From assembly GCA_934539245.1 (NCBI GenBank), contig CAKTCK010000044.1:1-16544 (forward strand): a stretch of DNA of 16,544 bases, read 5' to 3'. Origin of the DNA: an uncultured Faecalibacterium sp. (lineage in GTDB: Bacteria > Bacillota > Clostridia > Oscillospirales > Ruminococcaceae). Under the pieces are notes generated by a model. It was not told the origin of the DNA. It searched no databases and saw only the letters and a list, made by a program, of their open reading frames with translations. Shown piece by piece: positions 7,488-15,547 of this stretch; the stretch's first letter is position 1; each line of letters starts with the position of its first letter. A program made the position numbers and the translations under genes.

Positions 7488-7516
7488 TTGCGCCGGGGCG
7501 CAAAGCGTGGTAGGAT
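7488..7516 (+). promoter_or_regulatory. Promoter for eno with a palindrome over its -35 box
   Basis: -35 TTGCGC (7488-7493), 17-nt spacer, -10 TAGGAT (7511-7516), with transcription expected near 7523. A 16-bp palindrome, TTGCGCC-GG-GGCGCAA (7488-7503), exactly covers the -35 box and half the spacer. That is the geometry of an operator, although no regulator is identified. The promoter boxes are an average match to consensus. Confidence 0.5.
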
Positions 7517-7538
7517 ATGGACAGTTAGTTGTAAATAA

Positions 7539-8900
<1,362 letters not shown>

Positions 8901-8927
8901 TCTTTCCATCATTTACCACCATGGTAT

Positions 8928-8959
8928 TTGCAATCCTGCGGCGGGCTGGTTCGTATATA
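8928..8959 (+). promoter_or_regulatory. Weak promoter candidate ahead of the micro-ORFs
   Basis: TTGCAA at 8928-8933 is a fair -35 box. The AT-rich GTATATAA at 8953-8960 could supply a -10, but the best hexamer (TATATA, 8954-8959) gives a spacer of 20 nt, longer than ideal. The micro-ORFs might instead be read from eno. Confidence 0.3.
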
Positions 8960-8972
8960 AGGCAGACCGGCA

Positions 8973-8988
8973 CCCGGCAGCAGCCGGG
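8973..8988 (+). promoter_or_regulatory. GC hairpin upstream of the micro-ORF pair
   Basis: CCCGGC-AGCA-GCCGGG: a perfect 6-bp GC-only stem with a 4-nt loop, ending 14 nt before the AAAGGAG site of the first micro-ORF. It is not followed by T residues, so it is not the eno terminator. It resembles the leader hairpins before asnA, livJ, eno and the GGDEF gene. Confidence 0.45.
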
Positions 8989-9018
8989 ACGGAATGAAAC
9001 GAAAGGAGCAAACCTTCC

Positions 9019-9111
9019 ATGTTTCAAAGCCTTGGGCCGCTGCTCAGCCTTTTGGGCGGCGGCAGCTTTACTAAGCTGCTTCTATTTTTGCTAAAGGGGC
9101 TGTTCGGCTGA
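9019..9111 (+). CDS. Hydrophobic 30-residue micropeptide (unrecognised)
   Basis: Short ORF with an AAAGGAG ribosome site 10 nt before the ATG. The 30-residue product begins MFQSLGPLLSLLGGG and ends KGLFG. It is almost wholly hydrophobic (many Leu, Phe, Gly), with two lysines and no acidic residue, so it would insert in or lie on a membrane. I do not recognise a family. Size and character fit several classes: membrane micropeptides, type I toxins, phenol-soluble-modulin-like or leaderless bacteriocin peptides; none can be assigned. It is followed after 27 nt by a second micro-ORF with its own ribosome site, then a strong terminator, which argues that this is an expressed unit rather than chance. 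Confidence 0.55.
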   Translation: MFQSLGPLLSLLGGGSFTKLLLFLLKGLFG

Positions 9112-9138
9112 AAACGGACGGTCTGAAAGGAGAATACC

Positions 9139-9219
9139 ATGCTGATCGTATTGGAGCATCTGCTGGGTCGGATCAATCTGCCCGGTATGTGGTGGATCAT
9201 CGCAGAGCGCTGGCTGTGA
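9139..9219 (+). CDS. Trp-rich 26-residue micropeptide (unrecognised)
   Basis: Second short ORF of the pair, with AAAGGAG 6 nt before its ATG. The 26-residue product begins MLIVLEHLLGRINL and has three tryptophans near the end (a WW pair and a Trp next to the last residue). Alternating hydrophobic and charged residues (E6, H7, R11, E23, R24) suggest an amphipathic helix broken by a Pro-Gly near the middle. The stop codon lies 13 nt before the terminator stem, so it is the last ORF of the transcript. Function unknown. Both micro-ORFs lie in a small space between eno and a repeat element, so they could also be relics, but two good ribosome sites in a row make that less likely. Confidence 0.5.
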   Translation: MLIVLEHLLGRINLPGMWWIIAERWL

Positions 9220-9232
9220 TGTGACACCCCGC

Positions 9233-9266
9233 AAAGCCGCTGCACTTTTTGTGCGGCGGCTTTTTT
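9233..9266 (+). terminator. Intrinsic terminator after the micro-ORFs (and eno)
   Basis: Stem arms AAAGCCGCTGCAC (9233-9245) and GTGCGGCGGCTTT (9251-9263) pair over 13 bp with one G-U wobble and a TTTTT loop, followed by a T-run through 9266. A strong rho-independent terminator for the plus strand. It is the first good one after eno. Confidence 0.9.
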
Positions 9267-9290
9267 GCTGCGTAGAATAATTTTAGCGGG

Positions 9291-9505
9291 CTCGCCCTCT
9301 CCGTCAGTTCGCTTCGCTCACTGCCACCTCTCCCAAAGGGAGAGGCCTTGGCATGGCGGAAAAGTTTCCGGTCAAACTGCAAAGTTCGTGGTTTCGCCAG
9401 AGGCTCTCCCTTTGAGGAAAGACTTCCCCCGCGCCGGGGGAAGATGTCGCGCAGCGACAAAAGGGGGAATCTGGCAAATCCGCAGGATTTGACTGAGAGG
9501 GCGAG
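9291..9505. repeat. 215-bp MITE-like palindromic repeat
   Basis: The ends are inverted repeats: CTCGCCCTCTCCGTCA (9291-9306) and, at 9490-9505, the complement of CTCGCCCTCTCAGTCA, 15 of 16 matching. Inside are three more perfect hairpins: CCTCTCCC-AAA-GGGAGAGG (about 9331-9349), CTTCCCCCG-CGC-CGGGGGAAG (about 9422-9442) and TGTCGC-GCA-GCGACA (about 9446-9460). There is no transposase or credible ORF. Its ends and internal hairpins resemble the short interspersed repeats I associate with Faecalibacterium and relatives; that is recollection rather than a search. A short related copy appears at 15254-15300. Confidence 0.7.
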
Positions 9506-9576
9506 GATGCTGCCCTTGTAACTTTTTTCTGATAGATCTTACTTGCCTTTCTATTGTCAAAACTGGCAAAAAATGC

Positions 9577-9605
9577 TTGCATCTAGGCGGTTTTGATGAT
9601 AAAAT
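9577..9605 (+). promoter_or_regulatory. Sigma-A-type promoter for the signalling operon
   Basis: -35 TTGCAT (9577-9582), 17-nt spacer, -10 TAAAAT (9600-9605). Transcription would start near 9612, leaving a leader of about 117 nt before the GGDEF gene. It lies just beyond the MITE-like repeat. Confidence 0.6.
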
Positions 9606-9673
9606 TACACTGTTACAGTACGCCCAAAATCGGGGCATCATAGGAAAATAAATTTGCAAATTGCGGCAACAGG

Positions 9674-9704
9674 GTGTACCGCGTGCTGCCAAGGCGCGGT
9701 GCAC
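9674..9704 (+). promoter_or_regulatory. Hairpin in the leader of the signalling operon
   Basis: Arms GTGTACCGCG (9674-9683) and CGCGGTGCAC (9695-9704) form a 10-bp stem with one wobble pair and an 11-nt loop, ending about 24 nt before the start codon. No T-run follows. The sequence was compared by eye with the c-di-GMP riboswitch consensus and does not match. A structural leader element of unknown role. Confidence 0.5.
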
Positions 9705-9728
9705 GGAGAAAGAGACAGGGAAAACCAA

Positions 9729-11834
9729 ATGGATACAGACGAGACAACAAACGAAGTATGTATGACAGCGGGCTTTTGTGCACAGAATGTGCCGGGCGGC
9801 CTTCACTGCTGCACAGATGACCCGGAAAACGGCTATCCGTTTGCTTATATTAGCGACCGTTTTCTGGAAATACTGGGCTGGGAACGGGCAGAGTTTGTGG
9901 CAAAGTTCGATAACCGCTACACCCCGCTGGTGCACCCGGACGATTTGGAAAGCGGGCTGCGTTATCGGAACGCGGAAAATGGCAGCGGCTACGCACAGGA
10001 CGGCGACAGCATCTTTCGGCTGCTGGGTAAAAATGGCTACCGCTGGGTCTCCAGCGCCGCCCATAGGGTAGAGTGGCGCGGCAGCAGCTATATCGTGGGT
10101 ATTATCACGGATATCACTCCCTATATGGAGCTGCGGGAAAAGCTGGAACAGCAGAACCGCACCCAGCGGGAGGCGCTGGAAACCGCCAACCACAACCTGC
10201 TGCGGATGATGCAGCAGATGGAGGAGCAAAAGGCGCAGTTCGCTCAGACCACTGCCCGAAATATGGAAAAAGAGCAGCGCTACCAGCAGCGGCTGAACCG
10301 GGACGCCCTGACCGGCACCTTCAACCGCCGCTATTACGAGGAAGTGGTGCGCAACAACATCGGCCCGGCGGGCATCGCCCTGATGGATATCGACGATTTT
10401 AAGATCTGCAACGATACCTACGGCCACCACGCCGGAGATATGGCGCTGGAAGCCGTTGCAAAGGCCATCCGCAGCTGCATCCGGGAGACGGATCTGTTGA
10501 TCCGCTACGGCGGCGATGAGTTTTTGCTGGTGCTGCCCGGCATTCCGGCAGATTACCTCAAGACAAAGCTGGAGCAGATCCGCGATGCCGTGCAAAAGGC
10601 GGTGGTGCCGGGCTACCCCCATTTCCGGCTCTCGCTGAGCATCGGCGGCGCGATGCAGACCCTTGCCGACTCTATGGAGAGCGTGGTGCACCGGGCAGAC
10701 TTTTTAATGTATCAGGCAAAAAACTACAAGGACGCCGTGGCGGTGGACACACAGGACGGCCGGTTGGCGGCGCAGGAGGAACTCTTAGAGGAAAAGCCCG
10801 CCATCCTGCTGGTGGACGACTCCATGATGAACCGCATGGTGCTTGCCAGCATTCTGGGCGATGACTACCGCATTCTGGAAGCTGAGAACGGCAAACGGTG
10901 TCTGGAACTGCTGCGGGCAAAGGCGGGGCAGATCTCGCTGGTGCTGCTGGATATCAATATGCCGGTCATGGACGGCTTTGAGGTGCTGCGCACCATGAAC
11001 ACCAACCACACCATCGAGGATGTGCCGGTGATCATGATCTCCAGCGACGACTCGGAAGAAGTCATCCGCAAGGCATACGAACTGGGCGCAAGCGACTACG
11101 TCAGCCGCCCCTTTGATGCCAAAATCGTCTACCGCCGGGTGGTCAACACCATCAAGCTGTATGCAAAGCAGCGGCGGCTGGTGCAGATGGTCTCTGACCA
11201 GATCCGCGCCCGCGAAAAGAACACCGATGTGCTGGTGGGCGTGCTCAGCCAGATCGTGGAGTTCCGCAACGGTGAGTCCGGCTCCCATGTGCGGCACATC
11301 CGCGTCATCACCGAGACGCTGCTGCACCGTCTGATGGAGCTGACCAACCGCTACGACCTGACCCCCGAGCAGCAGGATGATATCCCGCTTGCCTCGGCGC
11401 TGCACGATATCGGCAAAATCGGCATTGATGAAGCCATCCTGAATAAGCCCGGCAGGCTGACCGCAGAGGAATTTGCGGTGATCAAGACCCACAGTATGCT
11501 GGGCGCAGAGATGCTGCAAAAGACCGAAAGCTTTGCCGAGCAGCCGCTTTTGCAGACCGCCTACGAGATCGCCCGCTGGCACCACGAGCGCTGGGACGGC
11601 AGGGGATACCCGGACGGGCTGAAGGGCGACGATATCCCCATCAGCGCGCAGCTGGTCTCCATGGCAGACGTGTACGATGCGCTGACCAGTGAGCGGTGCT
11701 ACAAAAAGGCGTTCCCGCACGAGACCGCCGTTCAGATGATCACAAACGGTGAATGCGGGACGTTCAACCCGCTGCTGATGCAGTGTCTGCTGGACGTGCA
11801 GGGGGAACTGAAACAGGAAATTTTACAATGGTAA
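9729..11834 (+). CDS. PAS-GGDEF-REC-HD-GYP cyclic di-GMP signalling protein
   Basis: A 701-residue soluble protein with, in order: a PAS domain (about 8-130, ending in the usual GIITDITPYMELREKLE linker); a coiled coil (about 130-195); a GGDEF diguanylate cyclase domain (about 195-350) with intact GGDEF at 261-265 and an RETD product-inhibition I-site at 252-255; a receiver domain (about 358-480) with acidic pair D363/D364 and phospho-acceptor D408; and an HD-GYP phosphodiesterase domain (about 510-695) with HDIGKIGI (H559, D560), HH at 618-619 and GYP at 626-628. It can therefore in principle both make and degrade c-di-GMP. In the receiver the usual KPF is RPF (Lys to Arg at 460). The ATG at 9729 has AGGG 8 nt ahead; a TTG at 9654 is in frame but its extra codons overlap the leader hairpin. 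First gene of the operon with the lipoprotein and kinase; the next gene starts 17 nt on. Confidence 0.93.
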   Translation: MDTDETTNEVCMTAGFCAQNVPGGLHCCTDDPENGYPFAYISDRFLEILGWERAEFVAKFDNRYTPLVHPDDLESGLRYRNAENGSGYAQDGDSIFRLLGKNGYRWVSSAAHRVEWRGSSYIVGIITDITPYMELREKLEQQNRTQREALETANHNLLRMMQQMEEQKAQFAQTTARNMEKEQRYQQRLNRDALTGTFNRRYYEEVVRNNIGPAGIALMDIDDFKICNDTYGHHAGDMALEAVAKAIRSCIRETDLLIRYGGDEFLLVLPGIPADYLKTKLEQIRDAVQKAVVPGYPHFRLSLSIGGAMQTLADSMESVVHRADFLMYQAKNYKDAVAVDTQDGRLAAQEELLEEKPAILLVDDSMMNRMVLASILGDDYRILEAENGKRCLELLRAKAGQISLVLLDINMPVMDGFEVLRTMNTNHTIEDVPVIMISSDDSEEVIRKAYELGASDYVSRPFDAKIVYRRVVNTIKLYAKQRRLVQMVSDQIRAREKNTDVLVGVLSQIVEFRNGESGSHVRHIRVITETLLHRLMELTNRYDLTPEQQDDIPLASALHDIGKIGIDEAILNKPGRLTAEEFAVIKTHSMLGAEMLQKTESFAEQPLLQTAYEIARWHHERWDGRGYPDGLKGDDIPISAQLVSMADVYDALTSERCYKKAFPHETAVQMITNGECGTFNPLLMQCLLDVQGELKQEILQW

Positions 11835-11851
11835 TGTGAGGATAACTACGC

Positions 11852-12679
11852 GTGACAAAACAGAGATCCAACTGTAAAATATCCCGCCGCACCTTTTTAA
11901 AAGTGTGCGCGGCGGCTGCGGCAGCCGGGCTGACCGCCTGCGGCAAAACGCAGGCTGCGGAATCGCTGCCCGTACTTACGGTGGGCAGCGATTCCTACCC
12001 GCCTTTTATCTACCTGAGCAATGACAGCACGCCCACCGGCATTGATGTGGACATTGCCACCGAGGCCTTTGCCCGCATGGGGTATGCGGTGCGGATCGAG
12101 CTCATTGACTGGGAGCAGAAAACCAATCTGGTGGAAAGCGGTGCTATCGACTGCATCTGGGGCTGCTTTTCCATGGACGGGCGGGCGCAGCTGTACCGCT
12201 GGGCAGGGCCGTATATGACCAGCCGTCAGGTGGTGGCGGTCAATGCGGACGGCGGCATTGAAACGCTTGCCGACCTTGCGGGCAAGACCATGATGGTGCA
12301 AAGCACCACCAAGCCGGAGGAAATTTTCCTCGGCGGCACCGACCCCCGCATCCCGCAGCTGGGGGAACTGCTGAGCACCGAGGACCGCAGCGTGCAGTAC
12401 GCCATGCTGAACTGCGGCTATGTGGACGCCATTGCCGCCCACGAGACTGCCATTTTGCAGTATATGCAGGACTGCGATGCCAATTTCCGCATTCTGGAAG
12501 AGCCGCTACTGGTCACCGGCATCGGCGTGGCGTTTGCCCTGAACGACACCCGCGGGCTGGACGAAAAGCTGACTGAGACCTTTGCCGCTATGCGCGCCGA
12601 CGGCACGATGAAGCAGATCGTAGGCAGGTATCTGCCGGACCCGGAAAAATATCTGGAGGTGGACGCCCTTGAACCGTAA
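11852..12679 (+). CDS. SBP_bac_3 family solute-binding lipoprotein, probable sensor subunit
   Basis: A 275-residue extracytoplasmic binding protein of the amino-acid-binding family 3. The signal peptide is unusual: a complete twin-arginine motif SRRTFLK (RR at 12-13), an Ala-rich core and lipobox LTAC with Cys30. The mature domain reads [37 protein letters not shown], the standard family opening, and ends with [15 protein letters not shown]. The start is GTG at 11852, with GAGG 10 nt ahead; no better ATG exists. It lies 17 nt after the c-di-GMP gene and overlaps the kinase gene by 11 nt. No permease or ATPase is adjacent, so it most likely presents a ligand to the kinase rather than feeding a transporter. 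Such binding-protein-assisted sensing is known in other two-component systems; the ligand here is unknown. Confidence 0.88.
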   Translation: MTKQRSNCKISRRTFLKVCAAAAAAGLTACGKTQAAESLPVLTVGSDSYPPFIYLSNDSTPTGIDVDIATEAFARMGYAVRIELIDWEQKTNLVESGAIDCIWGCFSMDGRAQLYRWAGPYMTSRQVVAVNADGGIETLADLAGKTMMVQSTTKPEEIFLGGTDPRIPQLGELLSTEDRSVQYAMLNCGYVDAIAAHETAILQYMQDCDANFRILEEPLLVTGIGVAFALNDTRGLDEKLTETFAAMRADGTMKQIVGRYLPDPEKYLEVDALEP

Positions 12680-15248
12680 CAAGAAAACCTTCCCCTCCGG
12701 TATGCGGGTGGCGGCGCTTTATCTGCTGATGGGTGTGCTGCTTTTGCTGGCAGTGGCTCTCTTCTCCGGGAGGGACTCCATGCACTCCATCGGGGAATAC
12801 TTCGTCCGCACTATGAATTTTGTAAAGGTGCAGTCCACCAGCTATGAAAAACATAACGACACCATCACCGCAAAGGCGCTGCGCCGGATGGCGGTGTCGG
12901 TGCGGCAGCTGGCGGAAAATGACGCCTTAGACCTCTACGACCCCGAAAGCCTCCGGGCAGAAACGGAATCCCTCTGGCTTACCGGCATTGCCGTACTGGA
13001 CGCAGATGGAAAATTATTGTGCGAATATACAAGTGGTAATATCGGCTACGCACAGTTTGCCGAATCGCTGCGGGAGCAAGCTGCGCTGAACGTGCTGCAA
13101 AACCCGCAAAAGACCTACGTCAAGCGCATTCTGCTGCAGGATGGCACGGCGGTGGATGTCGCCACCCGCCGCGCCGCAGCAGGGGATGCCGTACTGCTGG
13201 CTTACCGGGTGACCCCGCCGGAGTTTGTGGAGGGAGCAGCCCTGTCCATCCAGAGCGTGCTGGACGGCTACCCCCAGAACGTCAGCGGCACCATCTTCAT
13301 CGTGCAGGATAACAAAGTGATCGCCGCAAACGACCCAAGCCTTATCGGGCTGTACACCACGAACAGCCCGCTGGTGCAGGGCATCCGCAAAGCCGGTGCG
13401 CCCGACACTTTGACCCACACCCGCGACTGGCAGAACTCCGGCTGCTATTTCGGTATGTACAGCAACGGACGGAATTTTGACCTGTATATCTATATTAACG
13501 AAAAATCGGTGTTCCGCAATTGCAGCAGCACACTGCTGACGGCACTGATCTTCTATCTGATCTTCGTGGCAGTGCTGCAAATGCTGCGCCGCCGCTCGGC
13601 GGCGGCTGCGGAGCAGCAGCGCAAAGAGCAGGAGCAGAAGTACCACGCCCAGCTGGAAGAGCAGAACCGCAAGCTGGAGCTTGCCATCCGGCACGAGGCA
13701 GCGGCAAACCGCGCCAAGCGGGAGTTCTTGTTCAACATGAGCCACGACATCCGCACCCCGATGAACGCCATTATCGGCTTCACCTCGCTGGCAGCGACCC
13801 ATATTGAGAATAAGGAACAGGTGCTGGACTACCTGAAAAAGATCTCTATTTCCAGCCAGCACCTGCTCTCCCTTATCAATGATGTGCTGGATATGAGTCG
13901 TATCGAGAGCGGCAAGGTAAAGATCGAGGAAAAGGCGGTGCATCTGCCGGATCTCGTGCACGATGTACGCTCTATCATCCAGCCCAATATCAGCTCCAAG
14001 CGCTTGGCGCTGTTCATCGACACCATGGATGTGGTGGACGAGGATATCATCACCGACCCGCTGCGGCTGAATCAGGTGCTGCTGAACATCCTTTCCAATG
14101 CCATCAAGTTCACCCCCACCGGCGGCATGGTGAGCATCCGCATTGCCCAAAAGCCCGGTGCACCCAAGGGCTGCGGCAATTATGAGTTCCGCATTAAAGA
14201 TAACGGCATCGGCATCAACAAGGAGTTCCAGAAGCATATCTTTGAGGAGTTCACCCGGGAGGAAAGCTCCACCGTCAGCGGCATTCAGGGCACGGGTCTG
14301 GGCCTTTCCATCACCAAGAATATCGTAGACCTGATGGGCGGCACCATCACCCTTGAAAGCGAGCCGGGCAAGGGCAGCGAGTTCATCGTGAACCTTTGCT
14401 TCCCCCTCAGCGGGCAGAAGGCGGAGATCAAACAGCTGCCCCAGCTGGAAGGGCTGCGGGCACTGGTGGCAGACGACGACACCAACACCTGCCTGAGCGT
14501 CAGCACCATGCTTTCCAAGATCGGTATGCGCCCGGAGTGGACCATCTCCGGCAAGGAAGCGGTCATCCGCACTAAGTACGCCGTGGAGCAGGGCGATGCT
14601 TTCAGCGTGTATATCATCGACTGGCTCATCCCGGATATGAACGGTATCGAGATCGTGCGGCAGGTCCGCAAGATCATCGGAGACGACTGCCCCATCATCA
14701 TCCTGACCGCCTACGACTGGGCAGATATCGAGGAGGAAGCGCGCGCCGCCGGTGTGACCGCTTTCTGCGAAAAGCCGCTGTTCCTCTCGGAGCTGCGCAA
14801 GGTACTGGCAGAGCCCTTCCGGGTGCAGCCGACCCGGACGTCCGCCCCGCAGCCCAAGGCAAATTTTGACGGCAAGCGTCTGCTGCTGGTGGAGGATAAC
14901 GCCCTGAACCGGGAAATCGCTATGGAGATCTTGAAGGAAGCAGGCTTCCTTGTGGATACCGCCGAGGACGGTGTTGAAGCAGTGGAAAAGATGGAGCAGG
15001 CCGCGCCCGGGCAGTACGACCTGATCTTGATGGACATCCAGATGCCTCGGATGGACGGCTACGAAGCTACCCGGCGCATCCGCGCTCTGCCCGACCCGCA
15101 CAAAGCGGGCATCCCCATTTTTGCCATGACCGCCAACGCCTTTGAGGAGGATAAGCAGAACGCCTTGAATGCGGGTATGAACGGCCATATCGCAAAGCCG
15201 CTGGATATCCCGCACCTGCTGAAGGTGCTGGAAGAAGCGCTGAAATAA
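12669..15248 (+). CDS. Membrane hybrid histidine kinase with two receiver domains
   Basis: An 859-residue sensor kinase. A membrane segment at about 13-33 and another at about 288-307 flank an extracytoplasmic domain of about 250 residues that looks Cache-like (two alpha/beta halves, ending [16 protein letters not shown]). Then come a coiled coil, HisKA ([13 protein letters not shown]359), HATPase with N-box at about 468-481, DNGIGI from D511 and GTGLGLSI, a first receiver (about 597-712; DDD, phospho-Asp D651, EKP lysine) and a second (about 736-859; LLVEDN, D789, AKP lysine). All catalytic motifs appear intact. There is no HPt and no DNA-binding output domain. The TTG start at 12669 is preferred because GGAGGT lies 8 nt upstream and it overlaps the lipoprotein gene by 11 nt; an in-frame ATG at 12702 would remove the basic N-terminus. 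Probably works with the neighbouring lipoprotein and c-di-GMP enzyme. Confidence 0.93.
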   Translation: MNRNKKTFPSGMRVAALYLLMGVLLLLAVALFSGRDSMHSIGEYFVRTMNFVKVQSTSYEKHNDTITAKALRRMAVSVRQLAENDALDLYDPESLRAETESLWLTGIAVLDADGKLLCEYTSGNIGYAQFAESLREQAALNVLQNPQKTYVKRILLQDGTAVDVATRRAAAGDAVLLAYRVTPPEFVEGAALSIQSVLDGYPQNVSGTIFIVQDNKVIAANDPSLIGLYTTNSPLVQGIRKAGAPDTLTHTRDWQNSGCYFGMYSNGRNFDLYIYINEKSVFRNCSSTLLTALIFYLIFVAVLQMLRRRSAAAAEQQRKEQEQKYHAQLEEQNRKLELAIRHEAAANRAKREFLFNMSHDIRTPMNAIIGFTSLAATHIENKEQVLDYLKKISISSQHLLSLINDVLDMSRIESGKVKIEEKAVHLPDLVHDVRSIIQPNISSKRLALFIDTMDVVDEDIITDPLRLNQVLLNILSNAIKFTPTGGMVSIRIAQKPGAPKGCGNYEFRIKDNGIGINKEFQKHIFEEFTREESSTVSGIQGTGLGLSITKNIVDLMGGTITLESEPGKGSEFIVNLCFPLSGQKAEIKQLPQLEGLRALVADDDTNTCLSVSTMLSKIGMRPEWTISGKEAVIRTKYAVEQGDAFSVYIIDWLIPDMNGIEIVRQVRKIIGDDCPIIILTAYDWADIEEEARAAGVTAFCEKPLFLSELRKVLAEPFRVQPTRTSAPQPKANFDGKRLLLVEDNALNREIAMEILKEAGFLVDTAEDGVEAVEKMEQAAPGQYDLILMDIQMPRMDGYEATRRIRALPDPHKAGIPIFAMTANAFEEDKQNALNAGMNGHIAKPLDIPHLLKVLEEALK

Positions 15249-15253
15249 GAACC

Positions 15254-15300
15254 CGCTCAGTCATCGCTGCGCGATGCCAGCTCCCCCGAAAGGGGGAGCT
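15254..15300. repeat. Short copy of the palindromic repeat family
   Basis: The stretch carries CTCAGTCA (matching the inner end of the repeat terminus at 9490-9505), a CATCGC-TGC-GCGATG hairpin (15262-15276) comparable to the TCGC/GCGA hairpin inside the longer repeat, and a CTCCCCC/GGGGGAG stem comparable to its CTTCCCCC/GGGGGAAG hairpin. It appears to be a shortened derivative that lies right after the kinase stop codon. Confidence 0.5.
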
Positions 15301-15305
15301 TTTTT
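15279..15305 (+). terminator. Intrinsic terminator of the signalling operon
   Basis: AGCTCCCCC (15279-15287) and GGGGGAGCT (15292-15300) form a perfect 9-bp stem closed by a GAAA tetraloop, followed directly by a T-run to 15305. It lies 30 nt after the kinase stop codon and is part of the repeat-derived segment. Confidence 0.9.
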
Positions 15306-15366
15306 GTTTCTGCCCGGCAGAAAAGCATGGGTTTGCGTCTATTCTGCAAACTTTTTGTGAACCCTA

Positions 15367-15395
15367 TTGACAAAGTGGGTGGACAGGAGTATAGT
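15367..15395 (+). promoter_or_regulatory. Consensus sigma-A promoter for clpB
   Basis: Perfect -35 TTGACA (15367-15372), 17-nt spacer and -10 TATAGT (15390-15395). The expected start of transcription, about 15402, falls inside the CIRCE operator, so a bound repressor would block initiation. Confidence 0.85.
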
Positions 15396-15396
15396 T

Positions 15397-15423
15397 TTAG
15401 CAGTCGAGCAGATAGAGTGCTAA
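15397..15423 (+). promoter_or_regulatory. CIRCE operator (HrcA binding site)
   Basis: TTAGCAGTC-N9-GAGTGCTAA: 17 of 18 arm positions match the CIRCE consensus TTAGCACTC-N9-GAGTGCTAA with exact 9-nt spacing. It begins 1 nt after the -10 box. CIRCE is the known site of the heat-shock repressor HrcA, so clpB should be induced by heat or misfolded protein. Confidence 0.93.
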
Positions 15424-15461
15424 AAACAAAACGAGCTGCTCCGCAGGAGGTGCGCAAGACC

Positions 15462-15524
15462 ATGAAGAAGAACATCTATATAATTAACTCACGGCTCTGC
15501 CGCCGCCGGGCACGGAGCTGTTAG
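15462..15524 (+). CDS. 20-codon Arg/Cys-rich upstream ORF in the clpB leader
   Basis: An ATG at 15462 preceded by AGGAGGTG about 11 nt upstream opens a 20-codon frame ending in TAG. The peptide starts MKKNIYIINS and ends RLCRRRARSC, with five Arg and two Cys in the last ten residues. It lies between the CIRCE operator and the clpB start, 58 nt before that ATG. The ribosome site sits in a small CTCC-GCA-GGAG dyad, and GCTCCG (15438-15443) can alternatively pair with CGGAGC (15513-15518) inside the ORF. It could be a regulatory leader peptide. It may also be chance, since it is short, and no family is recognised. Confidence 0.45.
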   Translation: MKKNIYIINSRLCRRRARSC

Positions 15525-15547
15525 CAAAGAACTTACCTGTCCGCTAA
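15521..15547 (+). promoter_or_regulatory. Degenerate second CIRCE-like dyad
   Basis: TTAGCAAAG-N9-GTCCGCTAA has exactly the 27-nt CIRCE length and keeps the outer TTAGC/GCTAA arms, but six of 18 arm positions differ from consensus. It starts within the stop codon of the upstream ORF and ends 35 nt before clpB. It may be a weak second HrcA site or a coincidence. Confidence 0.3.

Noticed and set aside
9331..9460. CRISPR array in the hairpin-rich region
   Set aside because: The palindromes differ from one another and are not regularly spaced direct repeats; no cas genes are near.
9606..9728. Cyclic di-GMP riboswitch ahead of the GGDEF gene
   Set aside because: It would fit the gene's function, but conserved riboswitch core sequences are not present; only one hairpin is seen.
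9654..9728. TTG-initiated extension of the GGDEF protein
   Set aside because: It has no ribosome site, its codons include the leader hairpin and the added residues are Cys/Gly-rich and not PAS-like.
9372..10691. 439-codon minus-strand ORF across the repeat and the GGDEF gene
   Set aside because: Spans a non-coding palindromic repeat and the opposite strand of a clear PAS-GGDEF coding region.
13014..15215. 733-codon minus-strand ORF antisense to the hybrid kinase
   Set aside because: Shadow frame of the kinase gene, with His/Gln-rich composition, no family resemblance and no ribosome site or promoter of its own.
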